Translations under genes and position numbers: made by a program
Notes under the pieces: model-generated
Database searches by the model: none
What the model saw: the letters and a program-made list of their open reading frames with translations, nothing else
Told to the model about the DNA's origin: nothing
Assembly: GCF_049897565.1 (NCBI RefSeq)
Contig: NZ_JAFCWM010000016.1
Location: forward strand, 1 to 64,000
Direction: 5' to 3'
From: JAFCUW01 sp049897565
GTDB lineage: Bacteria > Pseudomonadota > Gammaproteobacteria > Burkholderiales > Burkholderiaceae_D
DNA: 64,000 bases
Part shown: in pieces, positions 1-7,847 of the stretch
Position numbering within the stretch: position 1 is the first letter of the stretch
Layout: every line of letters begins with the position of its first letter

Positions 1-111
1 GGGGTAGAATTCATATCGGGCAAGGTGGTGTTCGTGTTGTAAATTGTGTTTCTCGATAACTCACATTTTATCAATCACTTACGGCATTCTTGCCCTTTTT
101 TATGCAAAATT
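1..111. other. AT-rich segment abutting the nirB fragment
   Basis: This stretch is visibly richer in A and T than the rest of the window and shows no NirB-like translation in the frame entering the fragment. It marks a junction where the 5' part of nirB has been replaced or deleted. No insertion-sequence end, inverted repeat or target duplication can be recognised because the left side is not visible. Confidence 0.5.
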
Positions 112-397
112 CAGGCTAGAAGGTGGCCTCGATTATTTGCGCGCCGTCGTCGTGAACGATTCGCTCGGTTTGGCTGTCGAACTTGAGGCGGACATGCAGC
201 GCGTCGTCGACACCTACACCTGCGAATGGAAGGCTGCCATCGAAGACCCGGAAACGCGCAAGCGCTTCCGCCACTTCGTCAACAGCGAGCAGGCCGACCA
301 GAACGTGGTGTTCATGTCCGAGCGCGGCCAGATTCGTCCGGCCACGATCGAAGAGCGCCAGCGCAAGACGATCCCGATCATCGCCCTCACCGCCTAG
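112..397 (+). pseudogene. nirB: 3' fragment of nitrite reductase large subunit (NirB), 5' part missing
   Basis: The last ~93 codons match the extreme C-terminus of the assimilatory NAD(P)H nitrite reductase large subunit: an EGGLDYLRAVV segment, the VDTYTCEWKAAIEDPE stretch and RGQIRPAT near the end. The siroheme, [4Fe-4S] and FAD domains (about 750 residues in the family) are absent. Upstream of about position 112 the same frame reads through AT-rich DNA with no NirB character and meets a stop at 5-7, so this is a broken gene and not one merely cut by the window edge. nirD starts 9 nt downstream in the normal operon order. The fragment could still be expressed from the TTG at 44, but no function is expected. 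Confidence 0.8.
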
Positions 398-406
398 GAG
401 AACCAC

Positions 407-754
407 ATGAACCGCGACCTTCAAACAGATAACTGGACCGCCGTCTGCGCGCTCGACGACATCGTGCCCAACACCGGCGTGTGCGCGCTGTTCAACGGCG
501 AGCAGGTAGCCGTGTTCCACGTCGACGACGGCGCCTCGCACGTCTACGCGATCGGCAATTACGACGCCAACTCCGGCGCCTCGGTGATCTCGCGCGGCCT
601 GGTCGGCAACCTGGGCGAACGAATCGTCGTCGCCTCGCCCATCTACAAGCACCACTTCGACCTGCGCACCGGCGAATGCATCGAGGCGCCCGAGCATTCG
701 GTCGGCAGCTTCCACGCCCGTATCGCCGAAGGAAAGGTCTGGGTCGGCGCATGA
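407..754 (+). CDS. nirD: Nitrite reductase small subunit NirD
   Basis: This 115-aa protein is the Rieske-fold small subunit that partners NirB in cytoplasmic NAD(P)H-dependent reduction of nitrite to ammonium. The central VFHVDDG, YAIGNYD and VASPIYKHHFDLRTGECIE segments and the final IAEGKVWV strand are typical of NirD. As usual in NirD, the Cys/His ligands of true Rieske proteins are missing, so no [2Fe-2S] cluster is expected. The ATG at 407 is preceded by a GGAGAA ribosome site, and the stop overlaps the next ATG at 751 (ATGA). It is intact although its partner nirB upstream is truncated, so it is useful only if another nirB exists. Confidence 0.92.
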   Translation: MNRDLQTDNWTAVCALDDIVPNTGVCALFNGEQVAVFHVDDGASHVYAIGNYDANSGASVISRGLVGNLGERIVVASPIYKHHFDLRTGECIEAPEHSVGSFHARIAEGKVWVGA

Positions 755-1974
755 ACGCGCCGCGGCAGTCGCTGGTCGTGATTGGCAACGGCATGGCCGG
801 CATGCGCACGGTCGAAGAACTGCTCAAGCTCTCGCCCGAGCTGTACGACATCACCGTATTCGGCGCCGAGCCGCACGGTAATTACAACCGCATCCTGCTC
901 TCGCCCGTGCTGGCCGGCGACAAGAACATCGACGACATCATGCTGCACACCCGCCAGTGGTATGCCGACAATGGCATTACGCTGCATGCGGGCGACCCGG
1001 TGGTCCACATAGACCGGCGCCGGCGCATGGTTCGCTCCAAATCCGGCCGCGAACTCTGGTACGACCGCCTGCTGTTGGCCACCGGTTCCACGCCCTTTAT
1101 CGTCCCGGTGCCTGGCCACAAGCTGGCCGGCGTGATCGGTTTCAGGGACATCTGCGACGTCGACACGATGCTCGAAGCCGCGCGTAGCGGCGGCCGCGCG
1201 GTCGTCATCGGCGGCGGCCTGCTCGGCCTCGAAGCGGCCAATGGCCTGCTGCGCCGCGGCATGCACGTTACCGTCGTCCACGTCACCGACAGCCTGATGA
1301 ACCAGCAGCTCGACAAGCCGGCGTCGCTGCTGCTGAAAAACGCGCTCGAACTCAAAGGGCTGCATTTCATGCTCGACGCGCACACCGCCGAAATCATCGG
1401 CGGCAAGCGCGTCAGCGCCGTGCGCTTCAAGGACGGCAGCGAGATCGCCGCCGACCTGGTCGTGATGGCGGCCGGCGTGCGCCCCAACATCGCGCTGGCG
1501 CAGAAAGCGGGCCTGCACTGCGAGCGCGCCATCGTCGTCGACGACACCCTGCAAACGTACGACCCGCGCATCTACGCGGTAGGCGAATGCGTGCAGCACC
1601 GCAGCAGCACGTTTGGACTGGTGGCGCCCATCTGGGACCAGGCCAAAGTCTGCGGCGCGCACCTGGCGCGCAGCGGCCATCGCCGCTACGTGCAGAGCGC
1701 CACGCCGACCAAGCTCAAAGTGACCGGCGTCGACCTCTATTCAGTGGGCGACTTCATCGGCGCCGAAGGCACCGAGGACCTCGTGCTGCGCGATCCACGG
1801 CGCGGCATCTACAAGCGGCTGGTCCTGAACGGCAACCGCATCGCCGGCGCGGTGCTGTACGGCGACGTGCAGGACGGCCCGTGGTATTTCGGCCTCATTC
1901 AGGACCGCACCGACATCTCCTCCATGCGCAACCGACTGCTGTTTGGCGAAGCGCTGTGCGCGCGAGCCGCCTGA
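751..1974 (+). CDS. FAD/NAD(P)-dependent oxidoreductase of the nitrate assimilation cluster
   Basis: A 407-aa flavoprotein with two dinucleotide-binding folds: an FAD motif GNGMAG at residues 12-17 and an NAD(P) motif GGGLLGLEAA near residues 150-160. An ATGSTP segment and a C-terminal region ending around WYFGLIQDRTDISSMR resemble the N-terminal diaphorase part of NirB and the NasB-type electron donors. By position between nirD and nasA it probably passes electrons from NAD(P)H to the nitrate reductase. The ATG at 751 overlaps the nirD stop, and nasA follows after 13 nt, so the genes look co-transcribed. The exact partner is inferred from context. Confidence 0.88.
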   Translation: MNAPRQSLVVIGNGMAGMRTVEELLKLSPELYDITVFGAEPHGNYNRILLSPVLAGDKNIDDIMLHTRQWYADNGITLHAGDPVVHIDRRRRMVRSKSGRELWYDRLLLATGSTPFIVPVPGHKLAGVIGFRDICDVDTMLEAARSGGRAVVIGGGLLGLEAANGLLRRGMHVTVVHVTDSLMNQQLDKPASLLLKNALELKGLHFMLDAHTAEIIGGKRVSAVRFKDGSEIAADLVVMAAGVRPNIALAQKAGLHCERAIVVDDTLQTYDPRIYAVGECVQHRSSTFGLVAPIWDQAKVCGAHLARSGHRRYVQSATPTKLKVTGVDLYSVGDFIGAEGTEDLVLRDPRRGIYKRLVLNGNRIAGAVLYGDVQDGPWYFGLIQDRTDISSMRNRLLFGEALCARAA

Positions 1975-1987
1975 CGAGGAACCTATC

Positions 1988-4693
1988 GTGAATCTCTCCC
2001 CCATTCCGCTGGCAATCCGCACTGCCTGTCCGTATTGCGGCGTCGGCTGCGGCGTGTTGGCTACCCCGGTCGGCGACGGCGCCGTCATCATCGCCGGCGA
2101 CGAGGCTCACCCGGCCAATCGCGGCCGCCTGTGCGTCAAGGGCTCGGCGCTGGGCGACACCCTTAGCCTCGACGGCCGCCTGCTGCACCCTGGCGTGCGC
2201 GAAGACGGCGTGCTGCGCCAGGTATCGTGGGACGCCGCGCTCGACAAGGTCGCCGGCGGCTTTCGCGACATCATCGCCGAACACGGCCCCGACGCGGTCG
2301 CGCTATACGTCTCCGGGCAGCTGCTGACCGAAGACTACTACGTCGCCAACAAGCTAATGAAAGGCTACATCGGCAGCGCCAACATCGACACCAATTCGCG
2401 CCTGTGCATGTCGTCCGCTGTGGCCGGCCACAAGCGCGCTTTCGGCGAAGACCTGGTGCCTGGCTGCTACGACGACTTCGAGCAGGCCGACATGGTGGTT
2501 CTGGTCGGTTCCAACACCGCCTGGTGCCACCCGATCCTGTTCCAGCGCATCTCCGCGATCAAGGAAGCGCGCCCCGATTTCAAGGTCGTCGTCATCGACC
2601 CGCGCCGTACCGCCACCTGCGAACTGGCCGACCTGCACCTGCCGGTCAAGCCCGGCACCGATGTATGGCTGTTCAATGGCCTGCTCAGCTACCTGGCCCG
2701 CAACGGCTCGGTCGACGCCGGCTTTGTCGCCGCCCACACGAGCGGCTTCAATGGCGCCCTCGAAGTGGCGGAACACGACTGCGCCGATCCATTGGCGGTG
2801 GCCAAGGCCTGCCGTGTCGAACCGGAAGCGCTGCTCGACTTCTACCGCTCGTTCGCCACCACCGCGAAAGTAGTCACCGCCTTCTCGCAAGGCGTCAACC
2901 AGTCGTCCGCCGGCACCGACAAGGTCAACGCCATCATCAACTGCCACCTGCTGACCGGCCGTATCGGCAAACCTGGCATGGGACCGTTTTCGCTGACTGG
3001 CCAGCCCAATGCGATGGGCGGACGTGAAGTCGGCGGCCTGTCGAACATGCTGGCGGCCCACATGGAGCTCGACAACCCGCTGCACCGCGAGACGGTGCAG
3101 GGCTTCTGGAAGTCGCCGCACATCGCCAGCAAGGCTGGCCTGAAAGCGGTCGACCTGTTCCGCGACATCGAGGCGGGCAAGGTCAAGGCCGTGTGGATCA
3201 TCGCCACCAACCCGCTGGTCAGCCTGCCGGACGCCAACCAGGTGCAGCGCGCGCTGGAAAAATGCGAGCTGGTGGTGGTGAGCGACATCGTCGCCGGCAC
3301 TGACACCAACGCCTTTGCCGACGTGCTGCTGCCGGCATTGGGCTGGGGCGAAAAAGACGGCACCGTGACCAATTCCGAACGCTGCATCTCGCGCCAGCGC
3401 CCGTTCCTGCCGGCGCCCGGCGAAGCGCGCGCCGACTGGAAGGCGCTGTGCCAGGTCGCGCAGCGCATGGGATTCGACGGTTTCGATTTCGACGGCCCGC
3501 GCCAGATTTTCGACGAGCACGCTCACCTGAGCGCATATCGCAATACGCCTGCCGACGCGCCACGCGCCTTCGCCATCGGCGGTTTGAAAGGCTTGAACCC
3601 GCGCCAGTACGACGACCTCAAACCGGTGCAGTGGCCGGTGGCACCAAATGGCGCCGGCACCGCGCGTCTGTTTGAAGACGGCCGCTTCGCCCATCGCGAC
3701 GGCAAGGCGCGCTTCATCGCCACCGCCACCCGCGCGCCGGTGCACATGCCGGACACCGAGTTCCCGCTGGTGCTCAACACCGGGCGCGTGCGCGACCAGT
3801 GGCACACCATGACGCGCACCGGCAAGGCGGCGCGGCTGTCGGGCCACGTGGCCGAATCGTTCATCGACATGCATCCGCAAGACGCGCTCAAGTTCGGCGT
3901 ACGCGAAGGCGAACTGGCGCGCGTGTCGAGCCAATGGGGCGCGATGGTCGCGCGCGTGCAGCACGGCGGCGGCATCGCCCGCGGCGGCGTTTTTATTCCG
4001 ATCCACTGGAACGGCCAGACCGCGTCCGACGCGCGCGTTGGCACGGTCGTCAATCCCGCCGTCGACCCGATCTCGGGAGAGCCCGAATTCAAGCACACGC
4101 CGGTGACGATCGAACGGTTCGGCGTTTCGTGGCACGGTTTTATCCTGAGCCGCAGCGACCTGCCGCTCGATGGCGTGGCGCACTGGACACGCATCCAGGG
4201 CCAGCAATTCACGCGCTACGAGATGGCCGGGCGCGGCGCCATGGCCGACCATGGCGCCTGGGCGCGCGCGCTGCTCGGCGTGGCCGATGCGGACGCCGAC
4301 TGGCTCGACTACGAGGACCGCAGCGGCGCCGTCTACCGCGCCGTTCACCTGGTCAACGAGCGCATCGAACAGTGCGTTTTCATTACGCCGCGGCCGGATC
4401 TTCCCTCGCGCGCCTGGCTGGCGAGCCTGTTCGCCAAGGACGAACTGTCGCGGCTGGATCGCGTGGGATTGTTAAGTGGGCAGGCAGCCGAAAAGGGAGT
4501 CGACGTCGGGCCGACGGTGTGCTCCTGCTTCGGCGTCGGCCGCAACACCATCTGCGACGCGATCCGCGCCAACGGCCTGACGTCGACGGCGGCAATCACC
4601 GCCTGCGTCAAAGCAGGCGGCAATTGCGGCTCGTGCGTCCCCGAGCTGAAGCAGCTGCTCACCGAAACGCTCGCCGCCGAGACTGCGGCATGA
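1988..4693 (+). CDS. nasA: Assimilatory nitrate reductase catalytic subunit NasA
   Basis: A 901-aa cytoplasmic molybdopterin oxidoreductase reducing nitrate to nitrite. The N-terminal [4Fe-4S] ligands are Cys14, Cys17, Cys21 and Cys49 (CPYCGVGC ... GRLCVKG). The bis-MGD domains follow, with SRLCMSS, GSNTAWCHP and IGKPGMGPFSLTGQPNAMGG segments. The last ~60 residues hold a BFD-like [2Fe-2S] domain (VCSCFGVG ... GGNCGSC), which probably accepts electrons from the flavoprotein encoded just upstream. I chose the GTG at 1988, 13 nt after the previous stop, because a GAGGAA ribosome site precedes it and because the start leaves the usual short leader before the cluster. The protein has no Tat signal, as expected for the assimilatory enzyme. 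Confidence 0.93.
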   Translation: MNLSPIPLAIRTACPYCGVGCGVLATPVGDGAVIIAGDEAHPANRGRLCVKGSALGDTLSLDGRLLHPGVREDGVLRQVSWDAALDKVAGGFRDIIAEHGPDAVALYVSGQLLTEDYYVANKLMKGYIGSANIDTNSRLCMSSAVAGHKRAFGEDLVPGCYDDFEQADMVVLVGSNTAWCHPILFQRISAIKEARPDFKVVVIDPRRTATCELADLHLPVKPGTDVWLFNGLLSYLARNGSVDAGFVAAHTSGFNGALEVAEHDCADPLAVAKACRVEPEALLDFYRSFATTAKVVTAFSQGVNQSSAGTDKVNAIINCHLLTGRIGKPGMGPFSLTGQPNAMGGREVGGLSNMLAAHMELDNPLHRETVQGFWKSPHIASKAGLKAVDLFRDIEAGKVKAVWIIATNPLVSLPDANQVQRALEKCELVVVSDIVAGTDTNAFADVLLPALGWGEKDGTVTNSERCISRQRPFLPAPGEARADWKALCQVAQRMGFDGFDFDGPRQIFDEHAHLSAYRNTPADAPRAFAIGGLKGLNPRQYDDLKPVQWPVAPNGAGTARLFEDGRFAHRDGKARFIATATRAPVHMPDTEFPLVLNTGRVRDQWHTMTRTGKAARLSGHVAESFIDMHPQDALKFGVREGELARVSSQWGAMVARVQHGGGIARGGVFIPIHWNGQTASDARVGTVVNPAVDPISGEPEFKHTPVTIERFGVSWHGFILSRSDLPLDGVAHWTRIQGQQFTRYEMAGRGAMADHGAWARALLGVADADADWLDYEDRSGAVYRAVHLVNERIEQCVFITPRPDLPSRAWLASLFAKDELSRLDRVGLLSGQAAEKGVDVGPTVCSCFGVGRNTICDAIRANGLTSTAAITACVKAGGNCGSCVPELKQLLTETLAAETAA

Positions 4694-4717
4694 CTCGGAT
4701 GCCGTTTGCATAAAAAC

Positions 4718-4797
4718 CGTTTTTCCCGCGCAGGCGGGAATCTCTAGCATCTCGGTTCATAGGTGGTATCGATTCCCGTCTGCGCGGGAACGACGTT
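4718..4797. repeat. Inverted pair of REP-like palindromes after nasA
   Basis: Two imperfect palindromes with the core TTCCCGCGCAGGCGGGAA (4723-4740) and TTCCCGTCTGCGCGGGAA (4773-4790) lie in opposite orientation: the reverse complement of the second unit closely matches the first, including the flanking CGT and ATC. This resembles a BIME-type REP pair. It may also act as a transcription end for nasA, although no T-run follows either hairpin on the plus strand. Confidence 0.6.
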
Positions 4798-4841
4798 TTG
4801 AAGTTATGTCTTAGCCTCCTGTTAGCGGCGATTCCGCGCGG

Positions 4842-4859
4842 GGTGTCAGACCTGACACC
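4842..4859. repeat. GTCAGACC-core palindrome
   Basis: An 18-bp palindrome, GGTGTCAGACCTGACACC, with 8-bp arms and a 2-base centre. It sits 5 bp beyond the stop of the minus-strand gene at 4865. Related palindromes occur at 7141, 26963, 31981 and 33872. Confidence 0.75.
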
Positions 4860-4864
4860 AGCTT

Positions 4865-5938
4865 TTAGCGCAACAGGGCCGCTACATCTGCCAGGCGCAC
4901 ATCGTGCATCTGATGCAGGTAGGCGTCGAAGTAAGCCTTGTGCGACGCGCCGACCACCACCAGCAAGCGGCTGCCCGGCCGCGCCGTCAGCACGTCGCGA
5001 ATGTTCGCCACCATGCGCAGATTGCGCGTCTCCCAGTAGCCGACATAGCCGCGACCGAAGCGCTGCGGCGACGGCTCATTGAGCGCCGCGCCGAAATCGC
5101 TGTCGAACACCAGCCGGCCCACGCCAGGCCCGTTATGTGCGCGGTACATCGCCAGCACATCGTCGGGCGTGCCAAGCCGTTTGTTCAGCTCCTCATATGC
5201 GCGCATGCGCTTTTCCGTCGCCGGGTTGCCCCATGCTTTCATCAGTGCTTCGCCATACGCTTTTCGATCTGTCGCGATCGAGTCGGCGGTGTGATCGTCC
5301 ATCGCATAGACGCGCTCGTGGCCCAGCCGTGCCGCCAGCCTTGCGGCGATCTGGTAGCTCTCGTCACGCTTGACTTCCAGCGCGCGCAGCAGCTCGACCA
5401 GCGTCGCATCGAGGCCGTCGCCGGCTTGCCGTTCGCTTTCCGGCAGCCGCAGCCACTGGACGACGGCCGACGCCCGTTCACCGCCGGCGAGGAACACGGC
5501 CGCCAGGCGTCTGCGCTGGGACGCGCTTGGTGCCGCCGGCCACGTGGCAAGCAGTTGCTCCGCTTGCGCCGCGGCCGCCGGGACATCGAGCCCGGTGGCG
5601 GCATGCGCCGGCGCCGGGTCCCAACAGTAGGAGCCGATCGAGTCCTTATAGCGATGCGGAAAACGGCGCAGGAAATCGCACTGCATCCCGGACAGCGCTT
5701 CGATCGCGATCGCCCGCGGCTGCCAACTCGCCAGCCGATCGTTCAGCAGCTGCAGGTTGGCGACGTCGAGGGAGGCCGGCAGTTGCGAAAGGTGCGGCGT
5801 GGCTAGCACCAGTACCTCATTCGGAGTCCCCGCCGCCGGGCCTTTCAGCGTGCTGGGATTGAAATCCGGCTGGTAACCCTGCGCGGCGGCCAAGCCGGAA
5901 AGCGCCATCGAGACAAGCAAGCAAGATAATCGCGGCAC
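4865..5938 (-). CDS. Secreted DUF5694-like protein (TraB/GumN-type fold)
   Basis: A 357-aa protein with an N-terminal signal peptide (about residues 1-19, ending LSGLAAA). I recognise the layout of the DUF5694 family, distantly related to TraB/GumN: a VLVLATPHL strand near residue 45, an AIAIEALSG segment carrying a conserved Glu near residue 80, and a C-terminal RNLRMVANIRDVL ... VVVGASHKAYFDAYL block. The biochemical role of the family is unknown to me; TraB-like folds are sometimes proposed to be peptidases. The GTG start at 5938 has a GAGGGAG ribosome site at suitable distance. The gene stands alone, divergent from the phzF-like gene. Confidence 0.7.
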   Translation of the reverse strand: MPRLSCLLVSMALSGLAAAQGYQPDFNPSTLKGPAAGTPNEVLVLATPHLSQLPASLDVANLQLLNDRLASWQPRAIAIEALSGMQCDFLRRFPHRYKDSIGSYCWDPAPAHAATGLDVPAAAAQAEQLLATWPAAPSASQRRRLAAVFLAGGERASAVVQWLRLPESERQAGDGLDATLVELLRALEVKRDESYQIAARLAARLGHERVYAMDDHTADSIATDRKAYGEALMKAWGNPATEKRMRAYEELNKRLGTPDDVLAMYRAHNGPGVGRLVFDSDFGAALNEPSPQRFGRGYVGYWETRNLRMVANIRDVLTARPGSRLLVVVGASHKAYFDAYLHQMHDVRLADVAALLR

Positions 5939-6084
5939 TCAGTTTCTCCCTCAAAGTTGACCATTGTTATTTGAATAGTTGCATGAGCGCCGAAAAAAGT
6001 CACTTCAAGATGGATGCATACGCCCGCTCGCTTGCGCTATATTGTTAATAGAAATCTATCCAACATTTACCCCAAGGCCAGTCG

Positions 6085-6978
6085 ATGCACAATCTCCCGT
6101 TCAAACAAGTCGATGTGTTTACCGCCGTCCCTTTCAAGGGCAATCCGCTGGCCGTGGTGCTCAAGGCCGACGGACTCACCGGCGAGCAAATGCAGCAAAT
6201 CGCCAACTGGACCAACTTGTCGGAGACCGCGTTTGTGCTGCCGGCCAGTTCTTCCGCTGCCGACTACCGGGTGCGCATCTTCACGCCCGCGTCCGAATTA
6301 CCTTTCGCCGGTCACCCGACGATCGGCACGGCGCATGCGCTGCTCGAAGCTGGCTTCATCGAAGCGCGCGATGGCGCGCTGGTGCAGGAATGCGCGAAAG
6401 GGCTGATACCACTGCGCGTGGAATTCGATGCCGCGGGCGGCCGCTGGATTTCATTCGAACTCCCAACGCCGGAATTGACGGCGCTGACCGAAGCAGAAAC
6501 GGGCGATCTGGAAGCGAACCTCGGCTGCACCGTATCGCGCGAGGCACCGCCGCAGCTGGTCGATGTCGGCGCCCGCTGGATCGTGGCGCAGCTGGCCGAT
6601 GCGCAAGCGGTGCTGGCCTGCCGGCCCGATTTCGCGCGTCTGAAAATCCAGGACACCAAGGCGCGCGCGACCGGCGTGATCATTTTCGGCGCGCACGCGC
6701 CCGGCACGGCGGCGACGGTGGAAGTGCGCGCGTTCGCGCCAGCGAGCGAAATCGACGAGGATCCGGTGTGCGGCAGCGGCAACGGCTGCATGGCAGCTTT
6801 TATCCGCGCAACCGGCCAGACTGCGCGATTCGGCCAGCGCTTCGTCGCTTCTCAGGGGATGGTGGTTGGCCGCGCGGGATTGATTCGCATCGCCATCGAC
6901 ACCGACCGGATTGAAGTTGGCGGCATGTCCGTAAGCTGCATCGATGGCAATCTGCGGTCTCCTCAAGGTCTGGAATAG
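6085..6978 (+). CDS. PhzF-family isomerase/epimerase-like protein
   Basis: A 297-aa protein of the PhzF family, named after the phenazine isomerase but mostly of unknown substrate outside phenazine producers. Diagnostic segments are DVFTAVPFKGNPLAVV at residues 10-25, NLSETAFV with the catalytic-type Glu47, FAGHPTIG at about 75-81 and EDPVCGSGNG near residue 225. Both halves of the diaminopimelate-epimerase-like fold are present and the length is normal. No other phenazine genes lie nearby, so phenazine synthesis is not implied. The ATG at 6085 has only a weak AAGG ribosome site. Confidence 0.88.
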   Translation: MHNLPFKQVDVFTAVPFKGNPLAVVLKADGLTGEQMQQIANWTNLSETAFVLPASSSAADYRVRIFTPASELPFAGHPTIGTAHALLEAGFIEARDGALVQECAKGLIPLRVEFDAAGGRWISFELPTPELTALTEAETGDLEANLGCTVSREAPPQLVDVGARWIVAQLADAQAVLACRPDFARLKIQDTKARATGVIIFGAHAPGTAATVEVRAFAPASEIDEDPVCGSGNGCMAAFIRATGQTARFGQRFVASQGMVVGRAGLIRIAIDTDRIEVGGMSVSCIDGNLRSPQGLE

Positions 6979-7000
6979 AGTTTAGCTCGTTCCCGAGCCA

Positions 7001-7237
7001 GGCACGTTCGCCTTGCTGGGCGCTGCATTTGCCAGCCTCGCATGGCAGCGGCGACGCCGCACCGCCGAGGCATGAGCGCCTGACGGCAATCCTTGAGAGG
7101 AAACGGGTTCGATGCCGTTTTAACACATTGCCAACAACTACAACGGGGTCAGACCTAGGTCTGACCCCGTTGGTACTTTCGGCACGTTCGCCTCGCTGGA
7201 CGCTGCATTTGCCGGCCTCGCATGGCAGCGGCGACGC
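7001..7237. repeat. 57-bp direct repeat pair, 180 bp apart
   Basis: Positions 7001-7057 and 7181-7237 are nearly identical over 57 bp (three mismatches by eye), both starting GGCACGTTCGCC and ending GGCAGCGGCGACGC. The copies flank about 120 bp containing a long perfect palindrome. They lie in the 288-bp gap between the phzF-like gene and fliE, which otherwise holds no convincing gene. Confidence 0.8.
7141..7172. repeat. 32-bp perfect palindrome with GTCAGACC core
   Basis: The sequence 7141-7172 is a perfect palindrome without a loop: CAACGGGGTCAGACCT followed by its reverse complement. It is the most regular member of the GTCAGACC-core family in this window and lies between the two 57-bp direct repeats. 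On RNA it would form a 14-15 bp stem with almost no loop; on DNA a cruciform is possible. Confidence 0.85.
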
Positions 7238-7266
7238 AAACTGGGTCTGCCCCCCGGTTTTGGAAG

Positions 7267-7614
7267 TTATACCTGCATATTCATCATCTCGTGGTAGGCC
7301 GACACCATCTTGTTGCGTACCTGGACTGTCGCCTGAAAGCCGATGCTGGCCTTCTGCATCGAGATCATCACGTCCGACAGGCTGACCGAGTCGTCACCCA
7401 TGGCGAACTTGTTGCCCATTTCTTCGGACTTGATCTGCGCGCTGCTGACCTGCTCGAGCGACGACTTCAGCGCGTCGGAGAAGTTGACCTTCGCCGCTGG
7501 CGTCTCGCCGATGCCAACCGGGGCGACCGGCGCGCCGCTCGGCTTGGTCGCCGCCGCCTTGAGTTGGGCCATCATCGCTTCGATGCGCCCACTGTCGATT
7601 CCGCCTACATTCAT
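7267..7614 (-). CDS. fliE: Flagellar hook-basal body protein FliE
   Basis: A 115-aa rod-base protein that joins the MS ring to the proximal rod in the periplasm. The second half (FSDALKSSLEQVSSAQ, SLSDVMISMQKASIGFQA and a final VQVRNKMVSAYHEMMNMQV) is characteristic of FliE. It starts at the ATG at 7614 behind a strong GGAGG site. It is transcribed divergently from fliF, from which it is separated by 233 bp. Confidence 0.95.
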   Translation of the reverse strand: MNVGGIDSGRIEAMMAQLKAAATKPSGAPVAPVGIGETPAAKVNFSDALKSSLEQVSSAQIKSEEMGNKFAMGDDSVSLSDVMISMQKASIGFQATVQVRNKMVSAYHEMMNMQV

Positions 7615-7847
7615 TGCTGCCTCCTGTTATGCCGGCCCGCGCGCAGGTACAATGTGCGTACAAGCGGACTCAGGCTGTCACAATAGCACCGCGTGCACAC
7701 GAGTTCCCGTGGAGCAAGGCCGCAAACCACGCTCTGTTTCAGCGATTGACGGCGGTGCTGGAGCACCATAATTGTGGTTAAGCCCCATTCCTTGTTCAAG
7801 GCGCGGGAACAATTCACACATTGGGCGTGTCGCTCTCGGAACTCAAC
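7615..7847. other. Divergent control region between fliE and fliF
   Basis: This gap must hold the promoters of fliE (minus) and of fliFGHIJK (plus). I find no clean sigma-28 site. A sigma-54-like sequence on the minus strand at 7713-7729 has GG and GC one base too far apart to accept. Nothing else is recognisable. Confidence 0.4.

Noticed and set aside
407..754. Missing Rieske Cys/His ligands in NirD as a sign of decay
   Set aside because: NirD proteins normally lack these ligands, so the gene is ordinary.
7141..7172. Phage or integron attachment site
   Set aside because: No integrase gene, tRNA or core-site duplication is nearby; the palindrome belongs to the wider intergenic family.
7713..7729. 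Sigma-54-like TGG...TTGCT on the minus strand before fliE
   Set aside because: The GG and GC elements are one base too far apart, which normally abolishes recognition.
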